Shown: one piece after another, positions 1 through 9,744 of the stretch | Position numbering within the stretch: the first letter of the stretch is position 1 | How the letters are laid out: each line of letters opens with the position of its first letter | Assembly: GCA_035771165.1 (NCBI GenBank) | Contig: JAWNZC010000421.1 | Span: 2,989,501-3,053,500 of the forward strand | DNA from: Paragorgia papillata | Taxonomy: Eukaryota > Cnidaria > Anthozoa > Scleralcyonacea > Coralliidae | DNA: 64,000 bases | Reading direction: 5' to 3' | The notes under the pieces: model-generated | Told to the model about the DNA's origin: nothing | The model's input: the letters and a program-made list of their open reading frames with translations, nothing else | Database searches by the model: none | Position numbers and translations under genes: made by a program

Positions 1-40
1 CACATGTCTTGGGTCGGAAGATCATTTCATCACCTTTCAG

Positions 41-3000
41 GCCCAGAAAATTGTGCGAGAAATTGTGCAAGGGTTTCCAGAAATTGTTTTGCAATCTACG
101 TTCCAAGAACTAGTATCAAATTGTTTGAAAGAAAATGGAAAATGGAAGTCTATTTATATTATTGAAATAATTAAGGAAGTATTGACCCTCGAATCAAATC
201 TACTTTGTGAAGAAGAGAAGCTGCATAGTTATCCAACTGGAAAGTGTGATTGCTTACTGGAGGGTCGAAATCTAGTACTGATAGATTTTGAGGCAATTCA
301 GGACACCGTTACTCATTATTGGGTTGATTTATGCAGTAAATGTCTACTGAAGTTTCCCTTAATTGCTGAAGAAAAACAAAGTGAAATTAATCTAAACAAG
401 CAATCTTGTTATGTATCTGTCCAACATGCACTTGCATCATTACTGTCTATTGGGTCAATAATCATGCAATCAAGTCACAAGACTTATCAACAAGCTGCAA
501 CTACCAATGAAATCATTCAGTCTAGTTCCACCTATTTCAAGGAAACTTCTCAGTGCAATTCTTTTGAGCATAAACCCAGATACACCACTACAATGAATAT
601 AAATGATTCTCAATCTTATCCTCTTTGTCAAAGCAGTGAAGAAACCCAGAATACAACAATTGATGAAAACCCATGCCATGAATCTCCTGGTGAACAATCT
701 AAATATGTGAACATCATGGAATCTGTTTACGAAATTGTCAGAAAATTAGTCGGAATTGATAAACAGGAGTTGTCACTTGACCTTAGAAGAACTGTTGTGC
801 AATTTTTGAATGATGTTGTTAGTGACAACCCTCAAAATGAATCAGAACTTTGCGTACAAGGACATCTTGTAGGAATATGTATTTTCTTGTTGGAAAATGT
901 TGACCAGTTGTTAGAAAATGGAACAAAAATAACCACAGATATTCACTTTGGTGGTCAGAATTTCAGTGAAAAACTCGAAGCAGAAAACTTGGTTTATGAT
1001 AAAGTTATAACAAGGAAAGTTTTACTGTTGGTTTTAAAATCAGTATTGATAATATTACATGCACAGGAGGAGAGATCAAAATATTCAAATTGGGAAGGTA
1101 GGTGTGCTGTGGTTGAGCACCTTATTGATGGTCTCATTCCCAAGGTTGTACTGGCTAAAAAATTATTTTGATTTTATTTTAATATTTTAGTCCTGAAATA
1201 TTCCCTTGAAAGCTGGTTAAATTTTGTTAGAAAGGCAATAGGTGAATCCAGTGAAAATTTTCACCACAGTGATAAAAATAAAACAGTCGCTGCCTTGGTG
1301 GTCATGCTGTTTGCTGATCAAGATGATGAACTGATGACAGTTTTACTTTGTCTGTTCAATCTTTATCAAGAGCTGTTTCTGAATGAAAGGTACAAGATTT
1401 TTTTTAATTTTTTTATATAGCTGTCAGTATCATGTCTTTCTATGCACCATACTGGTACATATAATAATTACAATGTAAATTCCAACTTGGGTGATTTTCT
1501 AAATAATTATATTGTATGTTTTGCCTCTCAAAATGTACTTTTTTGTTCTTTACATGCTGTGACATATATAGTGATGCATTCAGTAATTATAGTACAGTAC
1601 TGTACACAATACAGTATACAGTACAATACAGTATACAATACAATACAGTTTTCAGTACAGTACAGTATAGTATACAGTTACAGTACAGTATACAGTACAG
1701 TGCAATACAGTATATAGTACAGTATAATACAGTACAGTACATAGTACAGTACAGTACAGTATACAGTACAGTTTAATACAGTACAGTATACAGTACATTA
1801 TACAGTACAATATACATTACAGTGCATTACACTACAGTATACTGTACTGTACTGTACAGTACAATACAGTACAGTACAGTATACAGTACAGTACAGAGTA
1901 TAGTACAGTACAGTACATTATATTGTACAGTACAGTACATACAATACAATACAGTACATTATACAGTTACAGTACATTATACAGTACAGTATACAGTACA
2001 GTACAGACACTTGGGAAAATGAAATTATTTGACTTGTAATACTTCTTGATCTTTGATAGTTCACTACCAGTTACAGAGTGGACCAATAATCTTCGTAGTA
2101 ACTTCAACCCACATTGCTTTTTCCTGGAATTTCTTCACTACATACACTGCGATCACTCGCTATTACTGGACTTTATGATTTCGAATGAAACTTGTTTTCT
2201 TTCATACTTCTTGTCCTATCTTCGACATGCTGCAAATGATTGGTTTGGTTTTCTTGCTGTTTGTAACCATTCAGCGTTGTTGTCAATCAAGAATAATTAT
2301 GCTGGTTTAAGTTCCAGTGATGATGGTGGTGGTGGTAGTAGTGATGGTAGTGACAGTGATGGTGATGATGGTAGTGATAGTGGTGGTGATGATGGTAGTG
2401 ATGGTGGTGATGATGGTAGTGACAGTGATGGTGATGATGGTAGTGATGGTGGTGATGATGGTAGTGGTGGTGGTAGTGGTGATGGTAATGGTGATGGTGG
2501 TGGTGGTAGTGATGGTAGTGGCCATGATGGTGATGATGGTAGTGGTGGTGGTGATGGTGGTGACAGTGATAGTGATGATGGTACTGGTGGTGGTAGTGAT
2601 GGTGGTGACAGTAATGGTGATGATGGTGGTGGTGGTGATGATGGTAAAGGTGGTGGTGGTGATGATCATTACAATGAGCTGATTGAAGACTACCAAGGTC
2701 CCAATGATGATTACAATGATCATATTGATGATATTGATGATATTGATGAAGACAAGAAATCTTATCATAATGAACATGATGCTGATAATTACTGTAATGA
2801 ACGCGTAAGAGATTCATCTGATGGAGTTGTTTGTAGCATGGTTGGTACAACTAGAAATGTTAATCAAGACCGTGTTTTCTCACCACTGTTGTCGTTGTCC
2901 AACGTGAACCATTTCCACCAATCACTGTCATGCTTGATCCGACTTCGTTTCTCAATTGAAAGAATGATCTCTAAAGGACTGTTTCCTTACCCTGTTCAAG

Positions 3001-3050
3001 CTCTTGTAAGAGTGATTAAATACATTGAAAGTTTATATGAAGGAGAATAA
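41..3050 (+). CDS. LINS1: LINS1 (Lines homologue), 3' part; first exon(s) off the window
   Basis: Three exons join in frame: 41–1097, 1191–1389, 2060–3050 (stop TAA 3048–3050), about 748 codons, close to the full length I recall for vertebrate LINS1 (about 757). Acceptors (tttcag, attttag, tgatag) and donors (gtaggt, gtacaa) are present, and codons are split correctly across both introns. Family recognition rests on the helical repeat ending in 'DQDDELMTVLLCLFNLYQ' (exon 2), then 'HYIHCDHSLLLDFMISNETC' and 'FLSYLRHAANDWFGF' at the start of exon 3, and the LINES C-terminal motif 'GLFPYPVQALVRVIKYIESL' at the end. Drosophila lines is a segment-polarity regulator; vertebrate LINS1 function is poorly defined. 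Odd: exon 3 carries about 118 residues of Gly/Ser/Asp encoded by a GGT/GAT microsatellite, between the two conserved blocks. Intron 2 holds a pentamer array. Confidence 0.87.
1585..2010. repeat. CAGTA pentamer array in LINS1 intron 2
   Basis: About 425 bp of degenerate tandem 'cagta/cagtata/caata' units fill most of the intron between exons 1191–1389 and 2060–3050. ORFs here (strings of Y, V, T, Q, S) are by-products of the repeat. The same pentamer family recurs in reverse-complement orientation at about 9745–10015. Confidence 0.9.
2317..2670 (+). repeat. Coding GGT/GAT/AGT microsatellite in LINS1 last exon
   Basis: Trinucleotide-based imperfect repeat (ggt, gat, agt, gac) with a continuous reading frame in the LINS1 frame, giving a Gly/Ser/Asp tract. 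Because the period is a multiple of three it also leaves other frames open on both strands (poly-His, poly-Val, poly-Thr); those are artefacts. The frame continues into an acidic 'DDIDDIDE' segment and then the conserved LINES C-terminus, so the tract is probably translated. Whether it is spliced out in some transcripts cannot be seen. Confidence 0.85.
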
Positions 3051-3231
3051 GTCAAAATACAAGTGAACTTTGGCAAGATAAGTCGGTCTTTATTTTTGTG
3101 ACATGTAAATCGACCTGGGCCCACAAAGACGCTGAGATGTAGTAAAAGCTGTTTACTCAATTTATAATGTATTGTTTCAACCTTGACAACAAATTTTGTA
3201 TGTTTTTACTAAATGATATTATTTTGATGTA

Positions 3232-3522
3232 AAGGTGCTGTTACACGATTCGATTTTTCTTGCAACTTGCAACAAATTTACCCATGGAAAAAAAATCGCA
3301 AGTTGCAGGAAGGGTGTTACACGTTCAGCAACTTGCGATTTTTGTTGCAAGTTGCAGCAAAAGTAGAGCCCATCCAACTTTTCTTGCAACTTGCAACACG
3401 GCAAAAATGACAAAATCGCAAGTTGCTACGGGGTGTTACACGATGCGATTTTTTATGCAACTTACAACATTCAGTGATTTGCTGCAAGTTGCAAGAAAAA
3501 TCGCATCGTGTAACAGCACCTT
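3232..3522. mobile_element. 291-bp MITE with TA target duplication
   Basis: Imperfect terminal inverted repeats beginning AAGGTGCTGTTACACGAT and ending ATCGTGTAACAGCACCTT, flanked by TA (3230–3231 and 3523–3524). Internal 'cgcaagttgca/tgcaacttgcg' palindromes. The paralogous position in unit B (about 6240–6250, 'gatgttagatacac') lacks it, giving an empty site. A TA duplication suggests a Tc1/mariner-type helper. Confidence 0.85.
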
Positions 3523-3790
3523 TAGATACACAAGAAGGTATTGGTTGAAACTGTTATAACGGTTCTCTAACAGGCAGATGAACAGTGCTTTTTATGCAAT
3601 CTGATTGGCTTTTCAATCTCGGGATATTCTGATTCACGTGTTTCTGCACGTGACTTTTTAAGAATAATGCATTGCGCGCTAACATTGGAGTCGCATGCTG
3701 ACATGCATATATGCATTCATTATTTCTCCCACTGTGCCATCACAAGCAACTGTCTACTGAACTCAGAAAGTTGTTCTTTTTTAATTTGAA

Positions 3791-4110
3791 ATGACGTGCG
3801 TCGAGGTAAAAACTAAAGAACTGAAGCGTGCCGACCAAATCGCGAGACTGGGACGCCAAGTTGACCTACGAGATTTCAAAAAAAACGGCGTCGACAGAAA
3901 GTTGTTTCGAGTGGATTGCAAAGGAGTCAAGACATTACCACCAGACAAGACAATCCAAATGGCCGAATATCTCATACGTAATCGTGATGATAAATCAAAA
4001 TGGTCGAAGTATGATGTTATTTGGAATAACTGTGAGACGATGGCAACGTTCTTAAAGACCATGTGGTGTTGCAGCAGTTGCTTATTGGTGGTAGCTCGGC
4101 ATCAGGGCGC
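3791..4110 (+). pseudogene. Decayed LRAT-domain gene copy
   Basis: Paralogue of the intact gene at 6967–7503. It starts ATG ACG TGC with a related N-terminus, then lacks about 50 codons containing the block with the conserved histidines ('YYFHHGIYMGD', 'VVHFYG' in the intact copy). It resumes at 'DFKKNGVDRKLFRVD' and keeps 'WNNCETMATFLKT'. After that it loses the linker and glycine-rich C-terminus. The frame runs on to 4285 with hydrophobic, unrelated residues. Without the histidines an NlpC/P60-type thiol catalytic centre is not possible, so I call it a pseudogene; an expressed catalytically dead protein is the alternative. Confidence 0.78.
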
Positions 4111-4282
4111 TGAAAACAACTTGATATTCTTTTTTGCATACTGGTTTGAAGTCGTTTGTTTTGACCAGATATTAATAATAATAACAGATCTTAAAATTAT
4201 TTCGACTGTTGTAGTGACATTTACTTTCAATTACTTAAGTTCATGTTTGGTCATAAAAATAACGTATATCATTCTTGTTATT

Positions 4283-4594
4283 TAACAATTATTCGCCGAA
4301 GGCGAGGTGAATAACGGTGAATAATAACCGAGACGAAGTCGAGGTTATTATTCACCGATATTCACTGAGCCTGAGGTGAATAATTGTTTTAGTATAAATA
4401 CACATTTTCCTACTTTTAGAAACAACATTTTCTTTGAAATTGTTAATTTCCTCGTCTGTTGCATTGACAAATTGGTTGACGGCCATCTTGAATAAACGCT
4501 GTAGGTGATTATCGAGAATTAGTCCGAACTGGTCCGAAGTAGCTCGACCAATCAGCGCGCGCGATTTTCTATAATCACCTGTGTATTTATACTA
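4283..4594. mobile_element. Palindromic element inserted in unit A spacer
   Basis: Contains arms 'aacaattattc…gaataattgtt' around a GGTGAATAATAACC/GGTTATTATTCACC hairpin (4285–4390), and a wider pair 'gtataaatacac…gtgtatttatac' (about 4393–4592). Unit B reads straight through at the equivalent point ('cttgttattagttattacta', about 7715), so the whole block is an insertion. No coding capacity. Confidence 0.68.
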
Positions 4595-4975
4595 ATAGTT
4601 ATTACTACCGTAATTATAACCAAAAAGAGAGTGGACTTAAGACATTTTATCTAAGAAGTATCGTTTGATTTTATCTAAGAAGTATATCGTTTGATTACTA
4701 ATGTATTAGAATTAAGATTTGCTGTACGTGTTTTTTCCAAGAATTAAAGACTTGATGTGTTGTCCCTGTTCTTCTCAGAACTCATTATTCATGACTAAAC
4801 CATTTTATTACATACGGTATTTCTGTACTTTTGCAAGTTTGGTATGGTATTCTGTTTAGTCATCCAAGTGGTTTCGGTATTCCGTTAATTTTCGACACGG
4901 CGTTGTGGTTTTTTTACGATATTTTTCACGGTATTGCGGTTCACACCCACAATTCATCGTTCCAAGAGACGCGTA

Positions 4976-5573
4976 CCGTTTAACGACAATAATTGTCGCG
5001 TTCGTTGCAACAATTAAGGACGTTTCCAGGCAAAATTTGAGACGTTGCTGGGCGGCACTTACAACGTTTGATCTAAAAATATCTGCGTTGCAATGCGTGT
5101 AAAATCTTGGCATTACTGTGTCTCCTCTCTGATACAAATCAAACTAGAATATGACTATTAATGCCATTTACAAGCCATTGATATTAGGTTTGTCATTTGT
5201 TAACATTTCAAAATTGCAAGTTTCGCCAGAAAACGTTGAACCACGTTTGAACATTTGAATAAAAACAAATCGATAAACTTTTGACAGGTTCTTTGTTTAT
5301 TTTCAAATGTTCAACGTTTTCTGGTGAAATTTGCAACTTTCAAACGTAAACAAACGTGAAAATAATCACAAGCCTAACGGTGGCTTCCAAATTGAAGTAT
5401 TCAACGGAGACAGAGACATTTTTCAACCCAAATGCCAAGATTTTACACACATTGCAACGCAGATATTTTTAGACGGAACGTTGTAAGTGCCGCCCAGCAA
5501 CGTCTCAAATTTTGCCTGGAAACGTCCTTAATTAACTGTTGCAACGAACGCGACAATTATTGTCGTTAAACGG
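4976..5573. mobile_element. ~600-bp foldback element with ~140-bp inverted repeats
   Basis: Left arm 4976–5115 (CCGTTTAACGACAATAATTG…) is matched by right arm 5432–5573 (…AATTATTGTCGTTAAACGG). Within it a second inverted pair lies at about 5200–5345 ('gaaaacgttgaacc' / 'gttcaacgttttc'). No ORF worth calling. Long arms suggest a Mutator-like or foldback MITE. I could not find a convincing target-site duplication. Confidence 0.75.
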
Positions 5574-5826
5574 TCAACCTGAATCCGCTGTATTCAACTG
5601 ATTAGCGCGCACTGTTTTGACTGCTTATAGCATACTAATGAGTATTTTCCTTTCTAACTCTCAATGTTCTTTAATTCGGCTCAGTAATTTTCAATTTCTA
5701 ACTTTCAACGATTCTTTCTCAATATAAAAACTCAATTTCATTGTTTGCGGCCCCTCGTGGCTGTTAAGCTTCACTCGCGATGTTAAATCCCATATCACAC
5801 TCGTAGCCATTGATTAACCCATACTA

Positions 5827-6072
5827 ATGATGGTTTCATCTGATGGAGTTGTTTGTACCATGGTTGGTACAACTAGAAATGTTAATCAAGACCATGTTTT
5901 CTCACCACTGTTGTCGTTGTCCAACGTGAACCATTTCCACCAATCATTGTCATGCTTGATCCAACTTCGTTTCTCAATTGAAAGAATGATCTCTAAAGGA
6001 CTGTTTCCTTACCCTGTTCAAGCTCTTGTAAGAGTGATTAAATACATTGAAAGTTTATATGAAGGAGAATAA
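5827..6072 (+). pseudogene. LINS1 C-terminal fragment, duplicate copy B
   Basis: Encodes about 78 residues nearly identical to the LINS1 C-terminus (from 'SSDGVVC' to the terminal 'SLYEGE') with the same stop. It has no upstream exons or splice acceptor and begins abruptly after unrelated DNA. The Gly/Ser/Asp tract is absent. It is the 5' end of duplication unit B. The frame is intact with only a few substitutions, so the duplication is young or the copy is recently made. Confidence 0.85.
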
Positions 6073-6966
6073 GTCAAAATACAAGTGAACTTTGCGGGCA
6101 AGATAATTCTGTGTTTATTTTTGTTAAATCCACCTAAACCTACGAAGACGATGAGATGTAGTAAAAGCTGTTTACTCAATTTGTAATATATTGTTTCAAC
6201 TTAAACAGATTTTGTAGTTTTACACTAAATGATATTATTTTGATGTTAGATACACAAGAAGGTATTGGTTGAAAGTATTATTACGGGTTTCAACAGGTGG
6301 ATGAATAATGCTTTTTACGCAATCTGATTGGCTCATCCTCCACTATCATCTCCGGCTCCGGGCAAAACAAAATGGCGGCCAGTTTTGATTTACCGAAGCA
6401 GGAGATTTTGTTGATAAACAAGGCTGATGTGGTAGAATAACGAGAAACGTCAATAAAATTAAGTAGAAAAGTGTCCACAGGTATGTTTCTTTAAACTTTT
6501 CTACACATTAATACATCCAAAAGTTGTAAACATTTGTCGACAAATATCGAGTACGCCAAGTTGCTAGCGGAACATACCGAAAAATATAAGAATGCAAAAC
6601 TTGTTATTTAAGCGGTTTATGAGGTATACGCTTCGCAGCTTGGTAAATATCCACCATAATATACCCGCACAAATAAACGTCCAATCAAATGTCTACGCCA
6701 GTGTCACGTGCCAGTTAGTGATTACTACATATTGGACATCAATGTTTGGACAGGTCGCACAAGATATATTAACTTGTCAATTGCACGATTGTTCGGCATA
6801 TTTTGCCACGTCTAGCTTAGATGAATTCAATAAGTTATACATTGGCACTATTTGCCTCCACGTGACTTTTTAAGAATAATGCATTGCGTGCTAACGTTGG
6901 AGTCACATGCATGCCTCCCGCTGTTATCACTGAACTGCCACGTAAAGTTGTTCTTTTTAAATTGAT
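6073..6966. other. Unit B spacer with an extra ~480 bp relative to unit A
   Basis: 6073–6330 and 6855–6966 align with unit A (about 3051–3610, leaving out the MITE, and 3650–3790). Between about 6345 and 6850 there is sequence not present in unit A ('ccggctccgggcaaaacaaa' onward), containing no convincing gene. It is either an insertion in B or a deletion in A. A short weak ORF (6592–6873) has no recognisable domain. Confidence 0.6.
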
Positions 6967-7503
6967 ATGGAATACGTCCTGGTAAAAAAATATAAATACC
7001 TCAAACCTGGCGACCAAATTGCTGTTAAGGGACTGCTTGAAACTCTGGACCCTTTGTTAAAGGCTCTACGCGTGGTGGTTAGTGACAGCCCGTACTATTT
7101 TCATCATGGTATTTACATGGGAGACTACGAAGTTGTGCACTTCTATGGCGAAACACCGTCTGATGCAAAACCTTGCGAAACTGACCTAAAATCGTTTGAC
7201 GACGGCGGCGTCGACAGGCTGTTGTTTCGGGTGGATTACAAAGAAGTCAAGACATTCCCACCAGACGTGACAATCCGAATGGCCAAAGCGCTCATAAGTA
7301 ACAGTGATGATAAATCAAAATGGCCGGAGTATAGTATTATTTGGAACAACTGTGAGTCGTTGGCAACCTACTTAAAGACGGGGAAAAAACAATCCGAACA
7401 AGCAAGCAATGCGGTAGTTCGCGCTTTGAAAGTATTTGGAGGTGTTGCTGTCGGTGTTGCCGGTGTTGTCGGTAGTGTTGCCGGTAGCTTGGCAGGACGC
7501 TGA
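6967..7503 (+). CDS. LRAT-domain (NlpC/P60-like) protein, single exon
   Basis: A 178-residue intronless ORF. The LRAT/PLAAT signature is visible: 'YLKPGDQIAV' near residues 17–26, then 'PYYFHHGIYMGDYEVVHFYG' about residues 43–62 with the catalytic-type histidines, and 'WNNCESLATYLKTG' about residues 124–137, with the nucleophile Cys in the NCE motif. A Gly/Val/Ala hydrophobic stretch ('VFGGVAVGVAGVVGSVAGSL') ends the protein, matching the membrane-anchoring tail common in this family. Members are phospholipid acyltransferases/phospholipases (PLAAT) or retinol acyltransferases; substrate cannot be assigned here. It sits in duplication unit B and has a dead relative in unit A. It could be a retrocopy, since no introns are present. 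Confidence 0.85.
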   Translation: MEYVLVKKYKYLKPGDQIAVKGLLETLDPLLKALRVVVSDSPYYFHHGIYMGDYEVVHFYGETPSDAKPCETDLKSFDDGGVDRLLFRVDYKEVKTFPPDVTIRMAKALISNSDDKSKWPEYSIIWNNCESLATYLKTGKKQSEQASNAVVRALKVFGGVAVGVAGVVGSVAGSLAGR

Positions 7504-7879
7504 AAACAACTTGATTCTTTTTTTTTCCATATTGATTTTTAATCATTAGTTTTGATCAGATATGAATAATAATAGCAGATCTTAACATTATAACGAGTGT
7601 TGTAGCGACATTTATACCAATTACTTAAGTTCATGTTTTGGTCATAAAAATAAACTAAATTTTGTATATCCTGTCTTTTTGTGGAACGACACTCTTGTTA
7701 TAAAGTCAGTGCTTGTTATTAGTTATTACTACTGTAATTGTAGACGAAAAGTGAGTGGACATTTTATCTAAGAAATATCGTTTGATTACTAATGTATTAG
7801 AATTAAGATTTGCTGTACGTGTTTTTTTCCAAGAACTAAAGACTTGATGTGTTGTTCCTGTTCTTCTCAGAACTCATTC

Positions 7880-7987
7880 TAGTCTGCGTCATTCTCGTCC
7901 CCAGAGCCTCTCCGGGGAGGAGAATGAGCCTGCGTAGAGGGCCCTCTCCCCAGTCCCCCAATCCAGTAACGCCTGTTACGCAGGCTA
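7880..7987. mobile_element. ~108-bp hAT-like MITE with 8-bp target duplication
   Basis: The direct repeat 'aactcatt' lies at 7871–7878 and 7988–7995. Termini read TAGTCTGCGT and ACGCAGGCTA (inverted repeats, one mismatch). Unit A at about 4780–4790 has the uninterrupted target 'cagaactcatt'. An 8-bp duplication plus TAG-type ends indicate a non-autonomous hAT element. Confidence 0.88.
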
Positions 7988-8207
7988 AACTCATTCATGA
8001 CTATGATTTTATTAGAGGGGGACATTGGGATTTCTGGTATTGTGGTGTTTTCTTACGGTATTTCTGTACTTTTGCAAGTTTGGTATGGTATTCTGTTTAA
8101 GTCATCCAAGCGGTTTCGGTATTCCGTTAATTTCCGAAGCGGCGTTGTAGTTTTTTACAATATTTTTCACGGTATTGCAGTTCGGCGCACATCATGATGT
8201 CGATACT

Positions 8208-8526
8208 GATTTGATTTATTTGATTTGATTTAATAACTTTATTGCCTATAGCAACTGGTGGTCATAAACAGAGCGAAATGCCCCAATTGAACATGACTAC
8301 CATGATGTAAGTGTTGGTTTTGCGGAGGGAGGAAAACCGCAGAACCCGACGAAAAACCCTCGAAGCACAGGAGAGATCAACTACAACTCTACTCACATTA
8401 GTTTCCAGCTCGACAACGGGGTCATTCCCAAGTGGTCACCCATCCAAGTACTAACCCCGTCTAATCGGGCTTAACTTTTGGTGAGAGGCAGCGCGCTAAC
8501 AGCACACGCCACCCGTGCTCCATGCA
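8208..8526 (-). mobile_element. SINE with 5S-rRNA-derived head (copy 1)
   Basis: On the minus strand the 5' part (about 8526–8400) contains 'GTTAAGCCCGATTAGAC' and 'GGTTAGTACTTGGATGGGTG' followed by 'ACC', i.e. the A-box and C-box of the 5S rRNA internal promoter, but it is not a complete 5S gene. A conserved core follows ('gaggaaaaccg…cgaaaaaccctcg'), resembling V-type SINE cores. The 3' end (low coordinate) is 'ttgatttaataactttattg' in plus orientation, i.e. a tail of 'aaatc' repeats. The head and core are shared with 38580–38788. Confidence 0.87.
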
Positions 8527-8539
8527 ATAATCATTGTGT

Positions 8540-9073
8540 AACAGTGTAAGTGATTGCATGGTTTCAGCTGATGGAGTTATTTGTTTATTTGGAAACTCGT
8601 CCAAAGTGATTGTTCTAATGTTTCTGTTCAAGTTTATGGAAATTTGTGCAATTTCACGGTATTGTATTTTCTGTATAATGAAGCAGTCATCCTGTATCAA
8701 TCATGGTACCATAGTTAATAGAACATATACATGGTTTGGAAGCTCTATTGTCTTTCAACATGAAGCATGGTCATGTTGAACTGACAATGGAGTTCCTTAT
8801 ATGGAAATAAATTATATGGACACGTGACGACGAAGGACCACAACACGTGACGATGAAGCAACTCACTAATTAAACCCGAGCGTTGGTATAATTAGAAATG
8901 TTAATCAAGACCATGTTTTCTCACCACTGTTGTTGTCCAACATGAATCATTTGCACCAATCATTGTCGTGCTTGATCAGACGTCGTTTTTCAATTGAAAG
9001 AATGACTCTCCAAACAACTTTTCTTATCCTCTTCAAGCACTTGTAAGAGTGAAAGTTTATACGAAGGAGAATG
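8540..9073 (+). pseudogene. Degenerate LINS1 tail fragment, copy C
   Basis: 8548–8575 resembles the 'atggtttcatctgatggagt' start of copy B. After about 300 bp of unrelated sequence, 8882–9073 matches the LINS1 C-terminus at nucleotide level ('agaaatgttaatcaagacca', 'ttttcaattgaaagaatga', 'aagtttatacgaaggagaat'). Indels break the frame. The 3' flank continues to resemble units A and B to about 9170. Confidence 0.8.
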
Positions 9074-9179
9074 AGTCGAAATACTAATGTTGTTTGCCAA
9101 GGTAAGCGTTTATTAGTTTTATTAAATCAATCTGAGTTGTCACGAGACGTTGAGAACTGTGAAAGTTGCAGTGATTTGC

Positions 9180-9260
9180 TCAACCTCGTACCCAGGTTCT
9201 TATCTCCGCTGCGGGGGGCGGGGGCGGGGGAGTGGAGATAAGACCCTGGGTACGAGGTTG
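9180..9260. mobile_element. 81-bp hairpin MITE with 8-bp target duplication
   Basis: Arms 'caacctcgtacccagg' and 'cctgggtacgaggttg' surround a G-rich loop. Flanks 'tgatttgc' at 9172–9179 and 9261–9268 are a perfect 8-bp repeat. This terminal sequence type is abundant in anthozoan genomes, from general recollection. Confidence 0.85.
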
Positions 9261-9330
9261 TGATTTGCGTTCAATTGGTTCGAGCAGCAGTGCAAATCGC
9301 AAGCATTTTTGCGCTCTTTTTTGGTTTGAA

Positions 9331-9567
9331 CACAGGGAGCCCATCTTGACAATTCGTCATGCCAAAAAGCGCGTGGGCACCCTGTGACGGATTCGAAAGA
9401 CACGCGGCGGACTGTGGCACCCTCGGTCGTTGGTGTGCACTCCCTTCCCCCCCGTTTTTCCCCTTTTTTCCGCCTTTTCCCGCTTCCGATAACCGTTTTT
9501 TTAAATCCCCTGCCACAGGTGCCCACGCGCTTTTTGGCATGACGAATTGCCAAGATGGGCTCCCTGT
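9331..9567. mobile_element. 237-bp MITE with ~55-bp inverted repeats and 8-bp target duplication
   Basis: Left arm acagggagcccatcttga…cgcgtgggcacc, right arm ggtgcccacgcg…gggctccctgt; flanks 'ggtttgaa' at 9323–9330 and 9568–9575. Three overlapping ORFs here are shadows of the palindrome. Confidence 0.87.
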
Positions 9568-9744
9568 GGTTTGAAACGTAACATTTAAATGGTGCTTTTA
9601 TCTTGTTGAAGTCAATCAGATTTCAATGATTTCACGCTGACTTCTAACACTAAATCTGATTGGTTAAAAGGTTATAAAGCCCCCCGTTGTGGTTTGCGCT
9701 TGAACCTAAATGGCTATAGGTGATGGAATAAGATGCTTTGCACT

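Larger units (their letters stand above)
2806..9150 (+). repeat. Tandem segmental duplication, unit = LINS1 tail + LRAT-like gene
   Basis: Three units are recognisable. Unit A about 2806–4970 (genuine LINS1 3' end, decayed LRAT copy, spacer). Unit B about 5829–8200 (LINS1 tail copy, intact LRAT gene, spacer). Unit C about 8540–9170 (degenerate LINS1 tail only). A and B align through the LINS1 3' end, 3' flank ('gtagtaaaagctgtttactc' in both), LRAT promoter-proximal DNA ('gactttttaagaataatgca'), LRAT coding, and downstream spacer ('tttcggtattccgttaattt'). Insertions present in only one unit mark later transposon arrivals. Confidence 0.88.

Noticed and set aside
1442..2022. ORFs of Y/V/T/Q/S strings in LINS1 intron 2
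   Set aside because: Pentamer repeat read-through; the LINS1 exons on either side join in phase without it.
2287..2850. Minus-strand poly-His and poly-Thr ORFs over the LINS1 exon
   Set aside because: Complement of the GGT/GAT repeat; the plus frame continues conserved LINS1 sequence on both sides.
8400..8526. Functional 5S rRNA gene
   Set aside because: Only the promoter half is 5S-like; it runs into a SINE core and tail, and the second copy at 38.7 kb has the same hybrid structure.
9200..9574. Overlapping ORFs with 'LVPRVLSP'-type and Pro-rich sequence
   Set aside because: Translations of MITE inverted repeats; the peptide type is a common transposon artefact in predicted anthozoan proteins.
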